64,000 bases of DNA from Papiliotrema nemorosa (taxonomy: Eukaryota; Basidiomycota; Tremellomycetes; Tremellales; Rhynchogastremaceae): contig JASKOT010000012.1 of NCBI GenBank assembly GCA_032158125.1, positions 186,001 to 250,000 of the forward strand, read 5' to 3'. Positions 45,819-59,256 of this stretch are shown in pieces. Numbering within the stretch: the first letter of the stretch is position 1; each line of letters opens with the position of its first letter. A program made the translations under genes and the position numbers. The notes beneath the pieces are model-generated. The model searched no databases and had not been told where the DNA came from. It saw only the letters and a list, made by a program, of their open reading frames with translations.

Positions 45819-48597
45819 ATGCTCAGTCGCTCCTTCAAATCGACTCTTTCATCGCTCAATCGAAGTTCACACGCGTTCAACCCTCGCCCACTTTACACCC
45901 CTCTCTACGCTCGGACAATCCTTCGAAACATGTCGGCTGCTGCTCACCCTATCACCTCTACTTCCGAGCCCGCAGCTCCAGCCGAAGATATCAAGGCTGT
46001 CGCTGCGCAAGCTTCAAACACTGCCAAAGCTCCCAAGCAGCAACAGCAAAAGGGGGCTGAGGGAGACAAGAAGTCTAAAAAGGACAAGAAGGGAGGATCG
46101 TCAGGTCCATTGGAACTGAACCCCCCGCCAGAGTTCTTTGCTGATCGGATCAAGATCTTCGACGAGTACAAAGCAAAGTACGACAAATGGGTCTCAGGTG
46201 AGCCTCTTCATACTTCCCCCAGGCCGTAATAGCTCATGGCAGAACAACCGCGAAATGCCATCACGATCACTCTGCCCGACGGCAAGCAGGTCGAAGCCAC
46301 ATCCTGGGAGACCACCCCGCTGGATATCGCTCGTGGTATCGCCTCTTCTCTCGCTGAGAAAATTATCATTGCCAAAGTGAATAACCAACAATTATGGGAT
46401 CTCAACCGACCACTCGAGGCGTCGTGTTCGCTCGCTCTCCTGGATTTCGACTCGCCCGACAACAACTATGAAGCTCGACAAGTCTTCTGGCACTCTTCGG
46501 CTCACGTCTTGGGAGAGGCATGTGAGAGGAAGTACGAGGGTTGTTGTTTGGGTTACGGACCGCCATTGGAGGAAGGAGGGTTCTTCTATGACATGTCTTT
46601 GGCGGAGAACAGGGCTGTTACCCAGGATGACTGGAAGGGGATCGAGGATGTATGCAAGATTGCAGTAAAGGAGAAGCAGCCTTTCGAGAGGTTGGAACTG
46701 CCTAAGGAGGTGCTATTGAAGATGTTCGAGGTGAGCTCAAGTACCCATCGGGGTCAGGAGCTGATGACCAGTACAACAAGTACAAGCAACACTACATCAA
46801 CGACAAGGTGCCCGATGGAACTTCATCTACAGTCTACAAGTGCGGTCCCTTGATCGATCTCTGTCTTGGTCCTCACGTCCCGCACACTGGTCGGATCAAG
46901 TCTCTCGCTGTCACAAAGGTCAGCTTCAACCAGATAAAGTAACCGTAACTCACATCCAGAACTCTTCGTCTTACTTCCTTGGTGACGCCAAGAACGATAC
47001 CTTCCAACGAGTCTACGGAATGTCCTTCCCCGATAGCAAGCAAATGACAGAGTACAAGAAGTACCTGGAAGAAGCTGCCAAGAGGGATCACCGAAGGATT
47101 GGTAAAGACCAGGAACTGTGGACGTTCAACGATTTCAGTCCGGGTAGCGCGTTCTTCTTGCCTATGGGTATGAGAATCTACAACACGCTTTTGAACTTTA
47201 TCAAGGTGAGTCACTCCACCTCCGAAAGTCATTATGGACATCTGCTCATATTAGGCGGAATACCATAAGCGAGGATTCCAGGAGGGTAAGCCTGCAAATT
47301 CCTTCGCCTTGAAGATCAAAGCTAACAATATCAGTCGGATCGCCCAACATTTTCAACTCGAAACTATGGGAGACATCAGGCCATTGGCAACACTACGCCG
47401 AGGACATGTTCCAAGTCAAGGTCGACGAGGAGAAGTTTGCCGTCAAGCCAATGAACTGTCCCGGACATTGTCTCATTTTCGACGCTCGAGAACGATCATA
47501 CAAGGAGCTGCCTCTGCGATTCGCCGAGTTCGGTGTGTTGCACCGAAACGAAGCTACTGGCGCTTTGTCGGGTCTTACCCGAGTGCGACGATTCGTACAA
47601 GATGACGGTGAGCTGTTCGACCCACTACAGTCGGTCTCAGCTGATCATGTAGCACACATCTTCTGTATGAAAGAACAAGTCGAGGCTGAGATGGAGGCCG
47701 CTTTCGATTTCCTCGAGGCAGTCTACAAGCCGTTCGGTTTTGATTTCCGAGTCGGACTGTCTACGAGGAATCCCAAAAAATGGATGGGAGACTTGAAAGT
47801 GTGGGACCAGGCCGAGAAGGAGCTGAGAGGTGTGTTGGAGAGACGAGTGCCTGGTAAATGGCATGTCAACGAGGAAGATGCCGCTTTCTACGGTCCAAAG
47901 GTATCTACCGCATCTGAGTATCGGCAGCTGACATTTAGCTCGACTTCCAACTTACCGATGCGCTGAAACGAAAATGGCAATGTGGAACCATCCAACTCGA
48001 CTTCAACTTGCCTGAACGATTCCAGCTCAAGTTCCGAGGTCCTGATAAACCCAAGGGTGCCGAAGGTGAGGGCGAGGAGAGAGAAGTCAACGAGCTGCAA
48101 CGACCCGTCATGATTCACCGAGCTATTCTTGGATCCATTGAGCGTTTCCTGGCCATCATCACGGAATCTTCCGGAGGAAAATGGTTTGTCCCTCCTTTTC
48201 GCCCCTTCTCAACTCTGTCATTGCCTATTTCATTATTTTACAGCTAACTTCCAGGCCGTTCTGGTTATCTCCCCGACAAATTGTCGTCATCCCCGTCGCC
48301 GCCCCATTCAAAGAGTACGCCCAAAAAGTAGCCAAGACATTCTGGGACGCTGGATTGTTTGCCGAGGTCGATTTGACGGATAACACACTCAACAAGAAGA
48401 TCCGAAATGGTCAGACGGCCCAGTGGAACTTTATCATGGTGGTCGGACAGGAAGAGATGAATACCGAATCGGTCAATATTCGAAATAGGGACGATGAGGT
48501 TCAAGGTAGAGAAGAGACTGTCAAGCTTGATGTGGCTTTGGAGAGGTTGTTGAGGTTGAAGGAGAACAAGTCGCCCGTTGGGGCAAAGTTGGAGTAG
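45819..48597 (+). CDS. THS1: Threonyl-tRNA synthetase, possible dual-targeted
   Basis: This class II synthetase charges tRNA-Thr. The first ATG at 45819 opens a basic Ser-rich leader ([20 protein letters not shown]). An in-frame ATG at 45930 (residue 38, [10 protein letters not shown]) would give a cytosolic form. The TGS domain starts at [20 protein letters not shown]. The editing domain has [17 protein letters not shown] with the HxxxH metal site. The catalytic core shows [22 protein letters not shown] (motif 2 region) and RRFVQDDAHIFC. The anticodon-binding domain begins near [12 protein letters not shown] and the protein ends SPVGAKLE. About seven short introns interrupt it. All core motifs are present. 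Confidence 0.95.
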
Positions 48598-48959
48598 AGT
48601 ATTGATTTGCGGCACTTTTTGGTGGGCAGAGCAGTATATCAGTTCATGCATCCGAGTCACCCTTGGTAAAACGTCATGCCGAGCGTCCCTGAGCTTTGTG
48701 CGAGTCAAGACGAGGTGTCATCGTGGAGACAGTGCTAGGTAATTGCACGCATGATGTACATCAAGGTGTGATTGGATAGGGATACAACAATAAAAGTCCA
48801 TCACCCAGTCCAATTCACCAGCAACTACTTTGACTCTCGTGAGATGCTACTTGACCCGCCGCAGAACTTCGTCGACTTCCCTCTGAGCTATGCCATTCGG
48901 AGCACTCCTCCTCAGGTGCCTATCCGTCAGCTCGTACCACAAATCTCGGATCATATCGC
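48598..48959. other. Convergent intergenic region THS1/VPS16
   Basis: This 362-bp stretch lies between the two coding ends and should contain both 3' untranslated regions. The AATAAAA-like sequence near 48790 could serve as a polyadenylation signal. Nothing else is recognised. Confidence 0.5.
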
Positions 48960-51876
48960 TCACTCCAACTTGGCCTTGTCGCCTCTTTCCTTTGCCGCTT
49001 CAGCAGCTTTACCCCAGTCTCCACATCGTACGTATAGATCTGCACGGAGCTTTGCATCGCATTTGGGTACGAATGCCGCCGCATGTGTCGGTTGGGGCGG
49101 TGTGAGAGATAATAGATGGTTCTTCCATCAGCAGGATCCATTGAGTGAGGGACTGGTGCTCACGACGAAAGGCTCGAAACCTATGGGGCTCTTGCTCTTG
49201 GCAAATTGTTCGAGACCCGTCCAATCATTTGCCGTCGATAAAGCTTTCAGCTTGATCCACCAGAACCTGCTTGTCAATCACACGGAACTTCAGATCAACT
49301 GACCTCTTATCTGGAACTCTCCAATCCGCCCGTATCCTGTCGGCTCGTTTACCGTATCCGTTAACGAGTAACCTTGATATCGTCTCGTTGACACTCAAGC
49401 CAGCGAGTTTGATCTTGTTGTCCAGCTCCCTCTCCAGCGTCAACTGGGTAGTCAAGAGTCGATTAGCGTCGTCCGCAGTCTGGTCATCAGCCAGGATCAG
49501 ATCGCATTTTCACTCACCTTTGCCTCGAATGTCCTATCCTTATGCTCGGAGAAATACTTGGACGCATTGCGCAGATGCTCGACTCGTTCATGCGGGTTCG
49601 AATTGGATCCAGCCTCTTCCATCTCTAGACACGCACTTTCCGTCCGCCTATCGTCCTGGTAGTAAAAGTCTCGGAGTAGTTGTTTGTCGCCTTGTCGAGC
49701 ATACACTTGTAGTAGCTTGATGGCTGGGGTGAGGTTTGGTGAAGCAGAGTCGTCCAGCAGATGGAAAAAGTCTCCGGGTGACAAGGTGGTCCGCAGATGT
49801 AACAGGACTTGGTATACTGCTCATAAGCTCACCCCTCTCAAGTGATATTTGCGCACCAAGGTCGGTATCGCCAGAATCTATCGCCTTGACGAGCGCAATC
49901 TTGTCCTCCTTCATCTGCAACAACAACGGGACCTGCTCCGCTGCACGCATTTCATGATCCAGTAGCTGCTCGATCAGCTACATCTCAGTAATGACGCCGC
50001 TTACCATAGTAGCTAACTTCGTCCTGCCTGCTTCCCAGGCCTTTGTCGCGATATCTGCATAGCTCACACCCTTCTCTCCCTCCTTTTCAAACTTGCGCAC
50101 AATGGCACCGCAAATCTCCTCATCTTCCGCTGCGTTTGTCCCCTTGCTTCTGCTGATCTTCGCTGTGGCCCAATGCTTGAGCACCGGGTCGGGGCGTAAC
50201 GAAAGGTGTTGAGATATGCGCAACGCGAGCAGGTGGAGATTACGTGTGATCAAGTGATTTATGAGGGATGATGGGGAGGTCGAGATGTATCTAAACGTCA
50301 AATCTTCACCTCTGACCTTTTGAAGGAATACTCACTGATCGTATGTGATGGGTATCCCGATCTCATAAAAGCGCACCGCATTGAGTACTTTGAGTGTCTG
50401 GGCCATAGCTACAAAATCGCTCGGATTATACAGGTCCATGAAGGCCCTTCCGAATTGAGCAGCCTGACTGATCAGCGTCTTCCGTGACCAGAATATGGTG
50501 ATCAACTCACCTTGAGCAGCTTCCGTTGCCATGTCGGGTCAGGCTCCCTACCCGCAGCTTCCACGCAGGTATCGACCGCAAGCGCCAGATCTGGCCTAAT
50601 CGTCCTTATACTCTCGTCTGCTTTCGGTGATTTCCTTTCAAATTGTTCCAGAGCGTCAAACAATATAGCAGCTGGATGCGTCGATCCTGGTCGGAAAACT
50701 GCCAATGTGGAATCAACGACTTTTTGGACGAAATCGCATGAAGAAGAGGATATGATGCGCAGGCCATCGATTTCGCCTACCAAGATAGCCGCAGGGGAAC
50801 AATCATATCTGACATGAGTTGGCCGTAAGAGAACGAGATATTGACTCACCGTAAGCATTCTCCGCTTGGTCCAATCACCAGAACCCGACCTCCCCAAGAC
50901 ATGACCAGCGCGTTGTCTCCACACCACTCTGCCGCATCGGGCATCCCACTCTCTCCCAAGGATGAAATCTCAACTTCGGACAATGACCGTGCAAAGTCGG
51001 AAGAGACGACCCAGAGTAGGCCCGTTGCCGTGACAAGGGCCAAAAAACGTCCATTGGGCGAGAGGAGGATATGTGTGAATGGGCCTTTTGATATTCGTTG
51101 GTCGATCCGTTCCAAGGCGTCGAGAGTCAGGATGGTGCCTTCACCAGAGATGAGAATTTCTACATGACCGCTTGTGGATTGTTCAGGTGGGATGATTGTC
51201 CATGCGTGCGGTGGGCCAGTCAAGCCTGATTTCAGTTCAGGGCTAATCTCCGTGTGCTGTACCGCTGCTTACCAGAAGGTGCCAGAGCTCCAACTCGACC
51301 GCCTTTCCAGCCTCTAACCTCGAGGAACTGCAAGCCACCAGTGAGGACTACGAAACCATCGTCGTACCCCTTGGCCGAGACTATTCCTAGCTCATTCACC
51401 TCTGAACCAAGCGTGTACTGGTTGTGTGTCCCATTTGACAAGTCGTAAAGTCTGTATGTCCCGTCGTCCGCGACGGTCAAGAGGTGTGTCGAGGTGAAAT
51501 GAAGCAGTATCGGTGGTGAGAGATCCCACTGACATCAGCTCAGTGCTATGTACAGCGACGACTCACGGCGAACGAGTTGACAGGTAGTCCTGACGAGGTG
51601 TAAACATGTATCTTTGGCTTGCCTGGAGTATGTCTCCCAAGTAACATGATCTTCCGCTCATCACGTATCAGAGCTACAAGTCAGCCCCCGCCAGATTCAT
51701 CGCCAATCATCAGGAAGTGGTAGGAGGGACGCACCGATAGGTCCACCATTTCTAGCAGCTGCAACTAGATAATCTGACAAGTCGGGAAAGTTCCACGACA
51801 TTTGGTACACCTCTTCCTTGCGATAGAACACATTCTGTATGGTATCCCACGTCGATGTCGGGGACGCAATGGTCAT
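48960..51876 (-). CDS. VPS16: Vacuolar sorting protein 16 (HOPS/CORVET core)
   Basis: Vps16 is a core subunit of the HOPS and CORVET tethering complexes at endosomes and vacuoles. The start at 51876 gives [20 protein letters not shown], then [18 protein letters not shown], matching the family N-terminus better than a longer frame reaching 51963. The N-terminal beta-propeller spans exons to about 50500. The alpha-solenoid includes [35 protein letters not shown] joined to WWIKLKALS, and [10 protein letters not shown], which are signature stretches. The C-terminus reads [20 protein letters not shown] and stops at 48960. About ten introns are needed. It is divergent from ATG2. Confidence 0.93.
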
Positions 51877-52589
51877 ATTAGACGTGAGCACTGCGCCGAG
51901 CGATACGATGCAAGGAGGTTGGAATGTTGCTGTATGACGGAGCTGGGGATCTGAAACGCGCAAGAGTGGAGGTCACCCATTGTGGCTGCGATCAGGCTAT
52001 CCGACTGTCTTCTGCTTCAACTCTGGCATTCTCGGCATGCACAGGCTCCTTAGCGGTAGTTGTGCACTGTTCCAGTCACCCTAGTCACCGTTTCATTGCT
52101 CATATGCATCCGGGACATGTTGTGAGAGCAGACGGCTTAGGCGTTGGCAGAATGCTATCGCCACCCATTTTGGCCTTGGGGCTTAAGAGTAGCATCCTCC
52201 CCAGCATCGCGGGTCCACCTTCTCCCAGACGCTTACCAGCAGTCATTCTTGAGCGTCTCTCCCCTCGTGAGAAGACTGGCATCTCGCAAAGAGCAGGGAT
52301 CTCGGATCGCCTACCTATGATAGGTGGCGAGGGGGTGGGGTGGTCTACCGGATCCGGATTACTCGTAACCGTCCACTACTCAACTCATCCTCACGCGATG
52401 CTACTGCTATACTCCATCCTTTCTCAAGCCATGTTACAATCATACTTCAGGATATACTCGTAGATCCAATGGGAACCCCATAGCTATCTACGCATAAGTG
52501 TCATACGCTTTCACGACTCATAACGACCCACTGCCGAATCGCTCGCTCTCACCTACCTACCTCGCCGCCCATCCACGGGATCAGTGACC
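51877..52589. other. Divergent promoter region VPS16/ATG2
   Basis: This 713-bp interval separates two divergent genes. Chance ORFs occur on both strands, but none resembles a known protein. No tRNA, repeat or named regulatory motif was identified. Confidence 0.5.
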
Positions 52590-55500
52590 ATGGTCGCTCT
52601 ACCATCTTTCCTCAGCTTCCCATGGTCACTACCTCTTCCTTCTCTTCCGTCCATATCCTTGCCTGCCAACATACAGAGAAGATTCTTGTCGTATGTCCTT
52701 AAGCGATCCCTTGGACGGTTTGTCAGAGCTGGAGGACTGGATGTGGAAAGAATCCAGGCGCAGATGGGTGAGGGTAGGGTGGAGATTGAAGGTCTGGAGC
52801 TAGATGCAGAGGTAAGCAATATCGATCTTTACCACACCATGGTCACATTTCTCCTTTGGCTGACGGGAACAGGAGATCAATTCGCTGATACCTCCCTCGA
52901 TACCACTATGTATCACCTCTGGCTCCCTCGACAAGGTGATGGCCCGGCTGCCCTTCCCAAACTTATGGTCTGCTCCTCTGGTCATCTCCCTGAATACACT
53001 CGAGCTCGACCTTCTCTTGATCCCGCCTCAATCCACTAAAGGCAAATCGAGAGATTCGTCCGGTTTGCCAAGTTCACCTTCGATGGACCTCGCCAGCTCA
53101 GTCACTACTGCAGCCGACGAATTTCTGCACGAAGAATTGGACGCATACGAAGAGGCAGAGCTCGATCGATCCATTCGACAATCTATCATTCTGTCTGCCA
53201 ATGACCCTTTCAACAATGACGATCTGCCCGGCGCGTTCCCTTTTGGTGCTGGTGCTTCGTCGAACCCACATTCGCCGGGATCTCCTATGCCAGTTTCTAT
53301 GCCAGTTTCTATCGAGAGCACAACTGTCCTTGCTGGATTGGTCGAGCGCGTGCTGGCGAGGCTAGAGTTCAAGGTGGAGAATGTAAAAGTGAGGATACAT
53401 CACGAGGATCCGAGGCATGGGGGCATCTTCGAATTGAGGATAGGCGAAATTCGCTATGCGGACGAGAGTACAGCCGTATCAGAGGAGGAGCGGGCGAGAA
53501 CTGTGAGGTCCGTAACGGTATCAGGCATCGACCTGTACATGCTAGCACCTCGCACATCTCCCCCTCCGCCTGCGCAACCCCGATTCTTCAGCTCGAATTC
53601 GAGATCCAGCTCGACATCATCAACGACATCCACCTCCTCTACCAGCAGTAGAGGAGGCAACGACGATATGATCATGTCTATGGCCGTGGCGGACCTTCGA
53701 CATAGCGTTGCAAATACCGAAGCGTCCGGTGCAAGTATGTACGCAAGCGCAATCAGTGAGATGCCCGAGGCCATGGAAGAAGATGATCGACCGAATCGAA
53801 GCAATAGCAAGGACGCTAATGCACGTCAGAGGAGCAGGTCAGCTACACCGACTCCTACCGCAAGGGTCCCGGATGACGCGCTCTTGCTGAGCTTCGGGGG
53901 CGAGCCAGTGGTGCTGCGAATGACGACGACTCGACCGGCTGCTACTTCGTCTGCAGTTCCAGACGCAAATACGCCCACCACCGAAGTCGGCAAGTCTAAC
54001 GTTCTCAGCGAATCAAGCCGGCTGCCATCCATAAATCTGAATTTATCGATCGGTACCATTGCGGCTGTTCTTCTGCCTTCCCAAACCGCGACCATCTTGT
54101 CTGCAACGCAACTGGCTTTGAAGACATCGAGCCAGGATTACAGCCCCAAAACGTCTGCCGCTCTGATCAGCACGGCTAATGCGCCTAAGCTGGAGGCAAC
54201 CATTCGAGTCAAAGCTGCCTTTGCGTCCATTATATATGATCTCTCCGCCGCCACTCAACCTGGATTCAATACTGCGCTATCGCAGTTTTGGCAAAAGCCT
54301 TCACTGATAGATGTCCCAGTGGGTCATCTGAAAATCCGCCTAGATACTCTGGAAGCGACGTACCTATCTCCGGAAAGTGTCGCGTCGAACTCTCGTATAT
54401 CACAAGAGAGGACAAGAGCGACTCGGAAGGGGTCATCCTCGAGGAAGGAGTCCGCCGGTCCCAAACTCTCGCTGATGCTCCTCAATGCGTCCGTATTCGA
54501 ATACTTAGCATCTGCTCCGACTGGAGAGGAGGATTCGCCTCCTGGTGGATCCTTCCCCGTTGTCATCTTCGATTCAAATCTGGTCAAGCAGTATGACCAT
54601 TCTCCCGCCACCGGATTGCACGCGTATCAGTCAACCTTTGGATCCGAGGGGATCTTCCCGGAATTTGACGGGATTGACTGGAGGAATGCAGGGCTCCAAC
54701 GCCGTGGCGCAGCCGGCGAGAGAGTATGGAGGGTGAAACAGAAGGGCAGAGGGGTTCTCAAAGGCGGAGTCAACACCGCTGCTTCCGACAGTGGTCCGGT
54801 CATCTTAATCAGGAAAGACCTGTCACCTAATACTGGTCCGTGCTCGTTTCTGCCATTTACAAGTACCGACTGACCATCAGCTGCGCATGTCAACATGCAA
54901 CCTATTCATGTCTTTCTCGATCTGTCACTGCTTGAACGTCTGTTGCCGATGCTGCGACACATATCTCCCGCCGTCAAACGTCAAGATACCGCTCCTTCGA
55001 GTCCGATCCGTCTGACAAGACCAGATATGCCAGCGCGCAGGTCTGAATCCTACGTATTGGACGATCTCGATGCGCAAGCCGCCGCTCAGACTTCTGAAAA
55101 GCTAGAAACTGCTGTAATCCGCTGCCCGATGGTCCGAATCAGCATTCGGTGCCCTGCTCCGGTCAATAGACGTGGGACATGGGGGGATGGAGCGCATCTC
55201 CGAAGTGGTATTGTCACCCTGGATCTGCACGGCCTTCATGCGAGGGTAGAAGCTGCGCCACCGGGACTCGTTCGACATAAAGCACATCGCGAGCAGAGTC
55301 AAGCAGGGCCCACAGTGGAATGGCAGAAGGTGATCCTGTTCTTCTGCCGAGTCCCTTGTAAGCTACCATATGACTTGGCTGCTTTTCGTCGTATTGACAG
55401 GGCAGCGACCAAATCGGCGGCTTTCCTCCTTATCGGGCCTTTGGCTCCCGAGGCGGGCGATCCTGATCCTGTCCTGCTTCTGCCCTCGGTGTCCGTCAAA

Positions 55501-58500
55501 ACTGCGCAAAACTATTTGGCCGACGTCAAGACCACCTCTATAACCTGTCGCATTCCGTCTATTCAGGCTGAAATCCGGCAATCGACCATCGAAGGTCTTC
55601 AATTCTTTGCGGACGACCTCACACACTGGCTGGATGGAGCATTCGGAGATGGATCCAGGCCGAAACCTCGCGATGAGCTCAAGATGATCGGGAGTCGATT
55701 CTTTGGTGGATCAAAAGCTTCGTCTTCAGCTTCGTCCTCTGCCATAGAAGACGAAGAGGAAACGCTCACATCTGCGACGATCATACGTATAATGATCACT
55801 GAGACGGACATCGCTTTACATGTCCCGCGTGAGCGCAATGCCAAACTCGAGAGGATTCTCTCCCTTCGAGCATCAGACCTCAGTACTGAGATCAAGTCGA
55901 ATACTACGGGTCGACAAGAGACATTGTTGGATTTAACAATCATGGATGCCGAGTTCGCCGATACGACTGGCGCCGCCCTTACGAAGATCATTTCACGCAC
56001 TACACCCCTCACTCTGACTGTGCAGAATCATCCTATCGTCCACTTGCGCTTCTCGTCACTGACGGACGGAGAGACCGGAACGAAAGAGACGAGCATCAAG
56101 ACTGTCTTGTCATCTTTCACACTTTTCATTACGCCAGATATCGGATGGACCAAAGACCTGGCGGCGTTTGTCAAAACTCCAGAAGGGGTGTTTGAGGATG
56201 TTGAACCGAGCGAAATAACCAGGATCGCTCTGGAACTCTATGATGCGTCGATTCATGCTTCTGCGTCGAGCTCTATGGGTGGGACAACCGGGGCCGTGGT
56301 ACTTGTCCTCGGTGCATTGGAACTCAAAACGGATCTGATCAGCGATGCCGACGACTCTGTTGCGGAGGTCGGACTGAGGGGATCAGGCTTGTTTATCCTG
56401 GATGATGTAAGCGCAACGACTCCGCTGCCATCAGGTCGACCTCCCATGGAAGCTTGGACAACAGCAGGATACGCCAAGCTCGTCGAGATTACCGAGACGG
56501 ACATTCAGGTATGGCGCGATCTCACCGGTACCGGTGAGATAGCTGCCGACGTGATGGCTTGTCGAATCAGGGTCACGGCTTGTGCGGACTCTTTGGCTTC
56601 TTTGGGACCACTCGCGGCGGACCTGGCAAAGATTGCCCCGACATCCTCAACTCCGGAAAAGCACCTCAAGTCACCGGCGATGCTTGATGAGTCGATTAAC
56701 GTCTTCGCTTCGGTAGATGAGAATGCGTTCAACCGAATTCCGGATATGATCTCTGGCGCAGATTTGATTGAAGATGATTTGCCTACCAACTTGGACTACC
56801 TTGATCATGCTACCAGACGGATCGAAGTGGACAAGGATCGTTTGACTGGTGAAAGTCTTCGATCGTGGCAGGCTACCGGGGAGAGTGATCTCGATGTAAG
56901 GCTCAATTCCGAGGTTAATGGAGAGACTGTCAAAATTTTGTATGATCAGCCGTTTGAGATGGACGAGGGATACTGGGACAGATTGTCGCCTGTGTCTCGT
57001 GGCTATCTCGACTCGTGAGTCAACGCGGATCTAAGCGAATTGACGGGGACTAATGTGTAGGAGCCAGGTCGGCAAGATACGGCTGCGTGTATATGATGCC
57101 ACGGTCAACGTCATGCTCCATGACGGCTACGATTGGGTGCGAACGCGAAAAGCCATCGAGGATGAAATCAAGTCTGTCCGCCGGAAATTGGAGAAAATCC
57201 GACAACTCCTGGCGTCGGGTCAGACGGCCGACGAGTCTATCGAGAACACCCGGAGTGTCTTGTTCAACTCGATCTACATTGGTCTGGACCAATCTCGGGA
57301 GATGGACTCTGCAGCGCTGCTGGCTGCTATAGATGAAGAGCTGGGAGATCTAGGCAATGACGCGTCCAGTATCTCTTCTTGGCAGACTGATTTCCCTGCT
57401 GGACATCCTGGGCATTCCGGCCAACCCACACGGACGAAGAAAGCTCGTCTAAAAGGGAAACGTCTGACCAGGTCAAAGAAGCCTCAGATTGAATTCAGCC
57501 TGGACCATATCAAGGTAGACGTAGATCTGTTCGGCAAGGAAAACCCCACCGCTTCTAGATTACATGTCGCAATGGCGAGTATGGAAATTTTGGATCACAT
57601 CAAAACGTCGACCTGGAAGAAATTCTTGACAGAGATGAAGGCGGATAGTAGGGGAAATGTCAGAGAGACAGATGCGGATATGGTCAGAATCGAGTTGGTC
57701 GGTGTGAGGCCATCTTTGCCAAATTTGGATGAGGAGTATCGGTTGAGGGTGAGTGGAGAGTTTTCCTCGGCTTTTGGCTCATCATCTAGGCGAAGGTTTT
57801 ACCGTTGCGGTTGCACGTTGATCAGGACGCTTTGGACTTTTTGAAGCGATTCTTCAGCTTCTCTTCGCCTGCTTCAGTCCCGACCTCTGTCCCGTCTTTA
57901 GGTCCGTCGGCCAAGAGAACCTCCGCCGAGCCCTTCTTCCGTAAGTTGATTGTGCCGCATGTTTCCGTCCTTGCGTAGGGCCTGATGCGATAGAACACGT
58001 GGAGATCTTCCCCATTGAACTCAAGTTGGATTACAAGCCGAAACGAGTCGACTTTGCGGCGTTGCGAGAGGGCAAGACGATTGAATTGATGAATTTCTTC
58101 CATTTCGATGGGGCCGAAATGACTCTGCGACATATCACCTTGTCAGGGGTGAGTCTTTGTTGGTTACGTTGTCCCTAAGCTGACACGTTGCAGATTTCAG
58201 GCGTTACGCGCCTCTCCACCACCTTGCAGGACATCTGGACCCCCGATGTCAAGGCAAATCAACTTGCCGATGTCATATCGGGAGTGTCGCCCATCCGATC
58301 CATCGTGAATGTCGGATCAGGTGTCGCGGATCTGATCTTGCTTCCTATCGAACAGTACCGCAAGGATGGTCGAGTCGCCCGCGGCGTGCAACGAGGGACC
58401 AACTCTTTCGTCCGGTCCACCGCTTTGGAAATGATGAAACTTGGCGCAAAGCTGGCTACTGGAACTCAAGTGATTCTGGAAAAGGCTGAAGGGGTGCTCG

Positions 58501-58939
58501 GTGGGAGGTTGGGCGATAGGGAAGTGGTCGGAGAGGTCTCTTGGTCTGGATCTGGTCCGAGTGGGGAAGGGGAAGTGAGCAGTGAAGACGAGGCAGAAGT
58601 GGTCAGTCGGTATGCCAATCAGCCCACTGGGGCGAAAGAGGGCGTCCAAGCGGCGTACAAGAGCTTGTCGAAGAATGTCAACGCGGCTGCCCAGACCATC
58701 TTGGCTGTCCCGATGGAGGTGTATGAACGGTCTGGCGATACGGTGAGTGTTGACTGCGTTCTTTGTCAATGGTGGATACTAATAGATAGGGACCGTTGAA
58801 AGCCGTCGTGAGGGCTGTACCTATTGCCGTGTTGAAACCCATGATAGGTGCTTCCGAGGCCGTCAGCAAGACTCTTTTGGGTGTCCGAAACAGTCTCGAC
58901 CCTCAAGCAAGAGACGAGTTGGGCGATAAATACAAGTAA
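52590..58939 (+). CDS. ATG2: Autophagy-related lipid transfer protein Atg2
   Basis: Atg2 bridges the ER and the growing phagophore and transfers phospholipids. The start at 52590 gives [20 protein letters not shown], and the chorein-type N-terminus follows: [19 protein letters not shown] and [13 protein letters not shown] joined to [18 protein letters not shown] long acidic/Ser-rich insertion and central exons follow. Conserved C-terminal stretches include [67 protein letters not shown] and [19 protein letters not shown], a hallmark of Atg2. The protein ends [10 protein letters not shown]. Seven short introns were placed. The final codons TACAAGTAAGC could instead be a splice donor leading to a slightly different tail. 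Confidence 0.93.
53287..53310 (+). repeat. 12-nt tandem duplication in ATG2
   Basis: Two perfect copies of ATGCCAGTTTCT encode MPVSMPVS in the disordered insertion of Atg2. It is a recent-looking in-frame duplication. Confidence 0.8.
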
Positions 58940-59116
58940 GCCCAAATGGAGTGGAGAGGTTGTATCTTTACCCATTTGTTTGTATCTGCATTTTTCTGTT
59001 GGGACGATATATGAGTATTGTAATGATAGTGATTGGGACCCCCCTGTTGTATGCATCTACTCTTGCGTCGCTCGATGACCTGGACCCCCGCTGGATACCC
59101 CTGTGGAAGAGAACGA

Positions 59117-59127
59117 GGGGGGGGGGG
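59117..59127. repeat. Poly-G tract (11 G)
   Basis: An uninterrupted run of eleven G on the plus strand, about 130 bp before a C14 run. Such tracts are prone to length change and to sequencing error. Confidence 0.8.
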
Positions 59128-59219
59128 TGCCACATTGAGCGGGATTACCCAATGCGTGACGACTTGTCAGGGGGTGTATTACGTAATTTCGGTGGGTCCA
59201 GGTTCAGGGGTGCCACATT
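59124..59219. repeat. 13-bp direct repeat GGGGTGCCACATT
   Basis: Two perfect copies lie at 59124-59136 and 59207-59219, 83 bp from start to start. They may be regulatory sites or remnants of a duplication. Confidence 0.7.
59178..59187. promoter_or_regulatory. ATTACGTAAT palindrome, bZIP-type site
   Basis: A perfect 10-bp palindrome containing TTACGTAA, the sequence bound by Yap1/Pap1-type bZIP factors in other fungi. Its role here is inferred. Confidence 0.4.
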
Positions 59220-59256
59220 CGCTTGACCTCACCTGACCTGCTGTTTAGCACCCACT

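Noticed and set aside
51924..52463. 179-codon plus-strand ORF upstream of ATG2
   Set aside because: No recognisable domain, overlaps the 5' part of the VPS16 region and lacks neighbouring exons; treated as chance.
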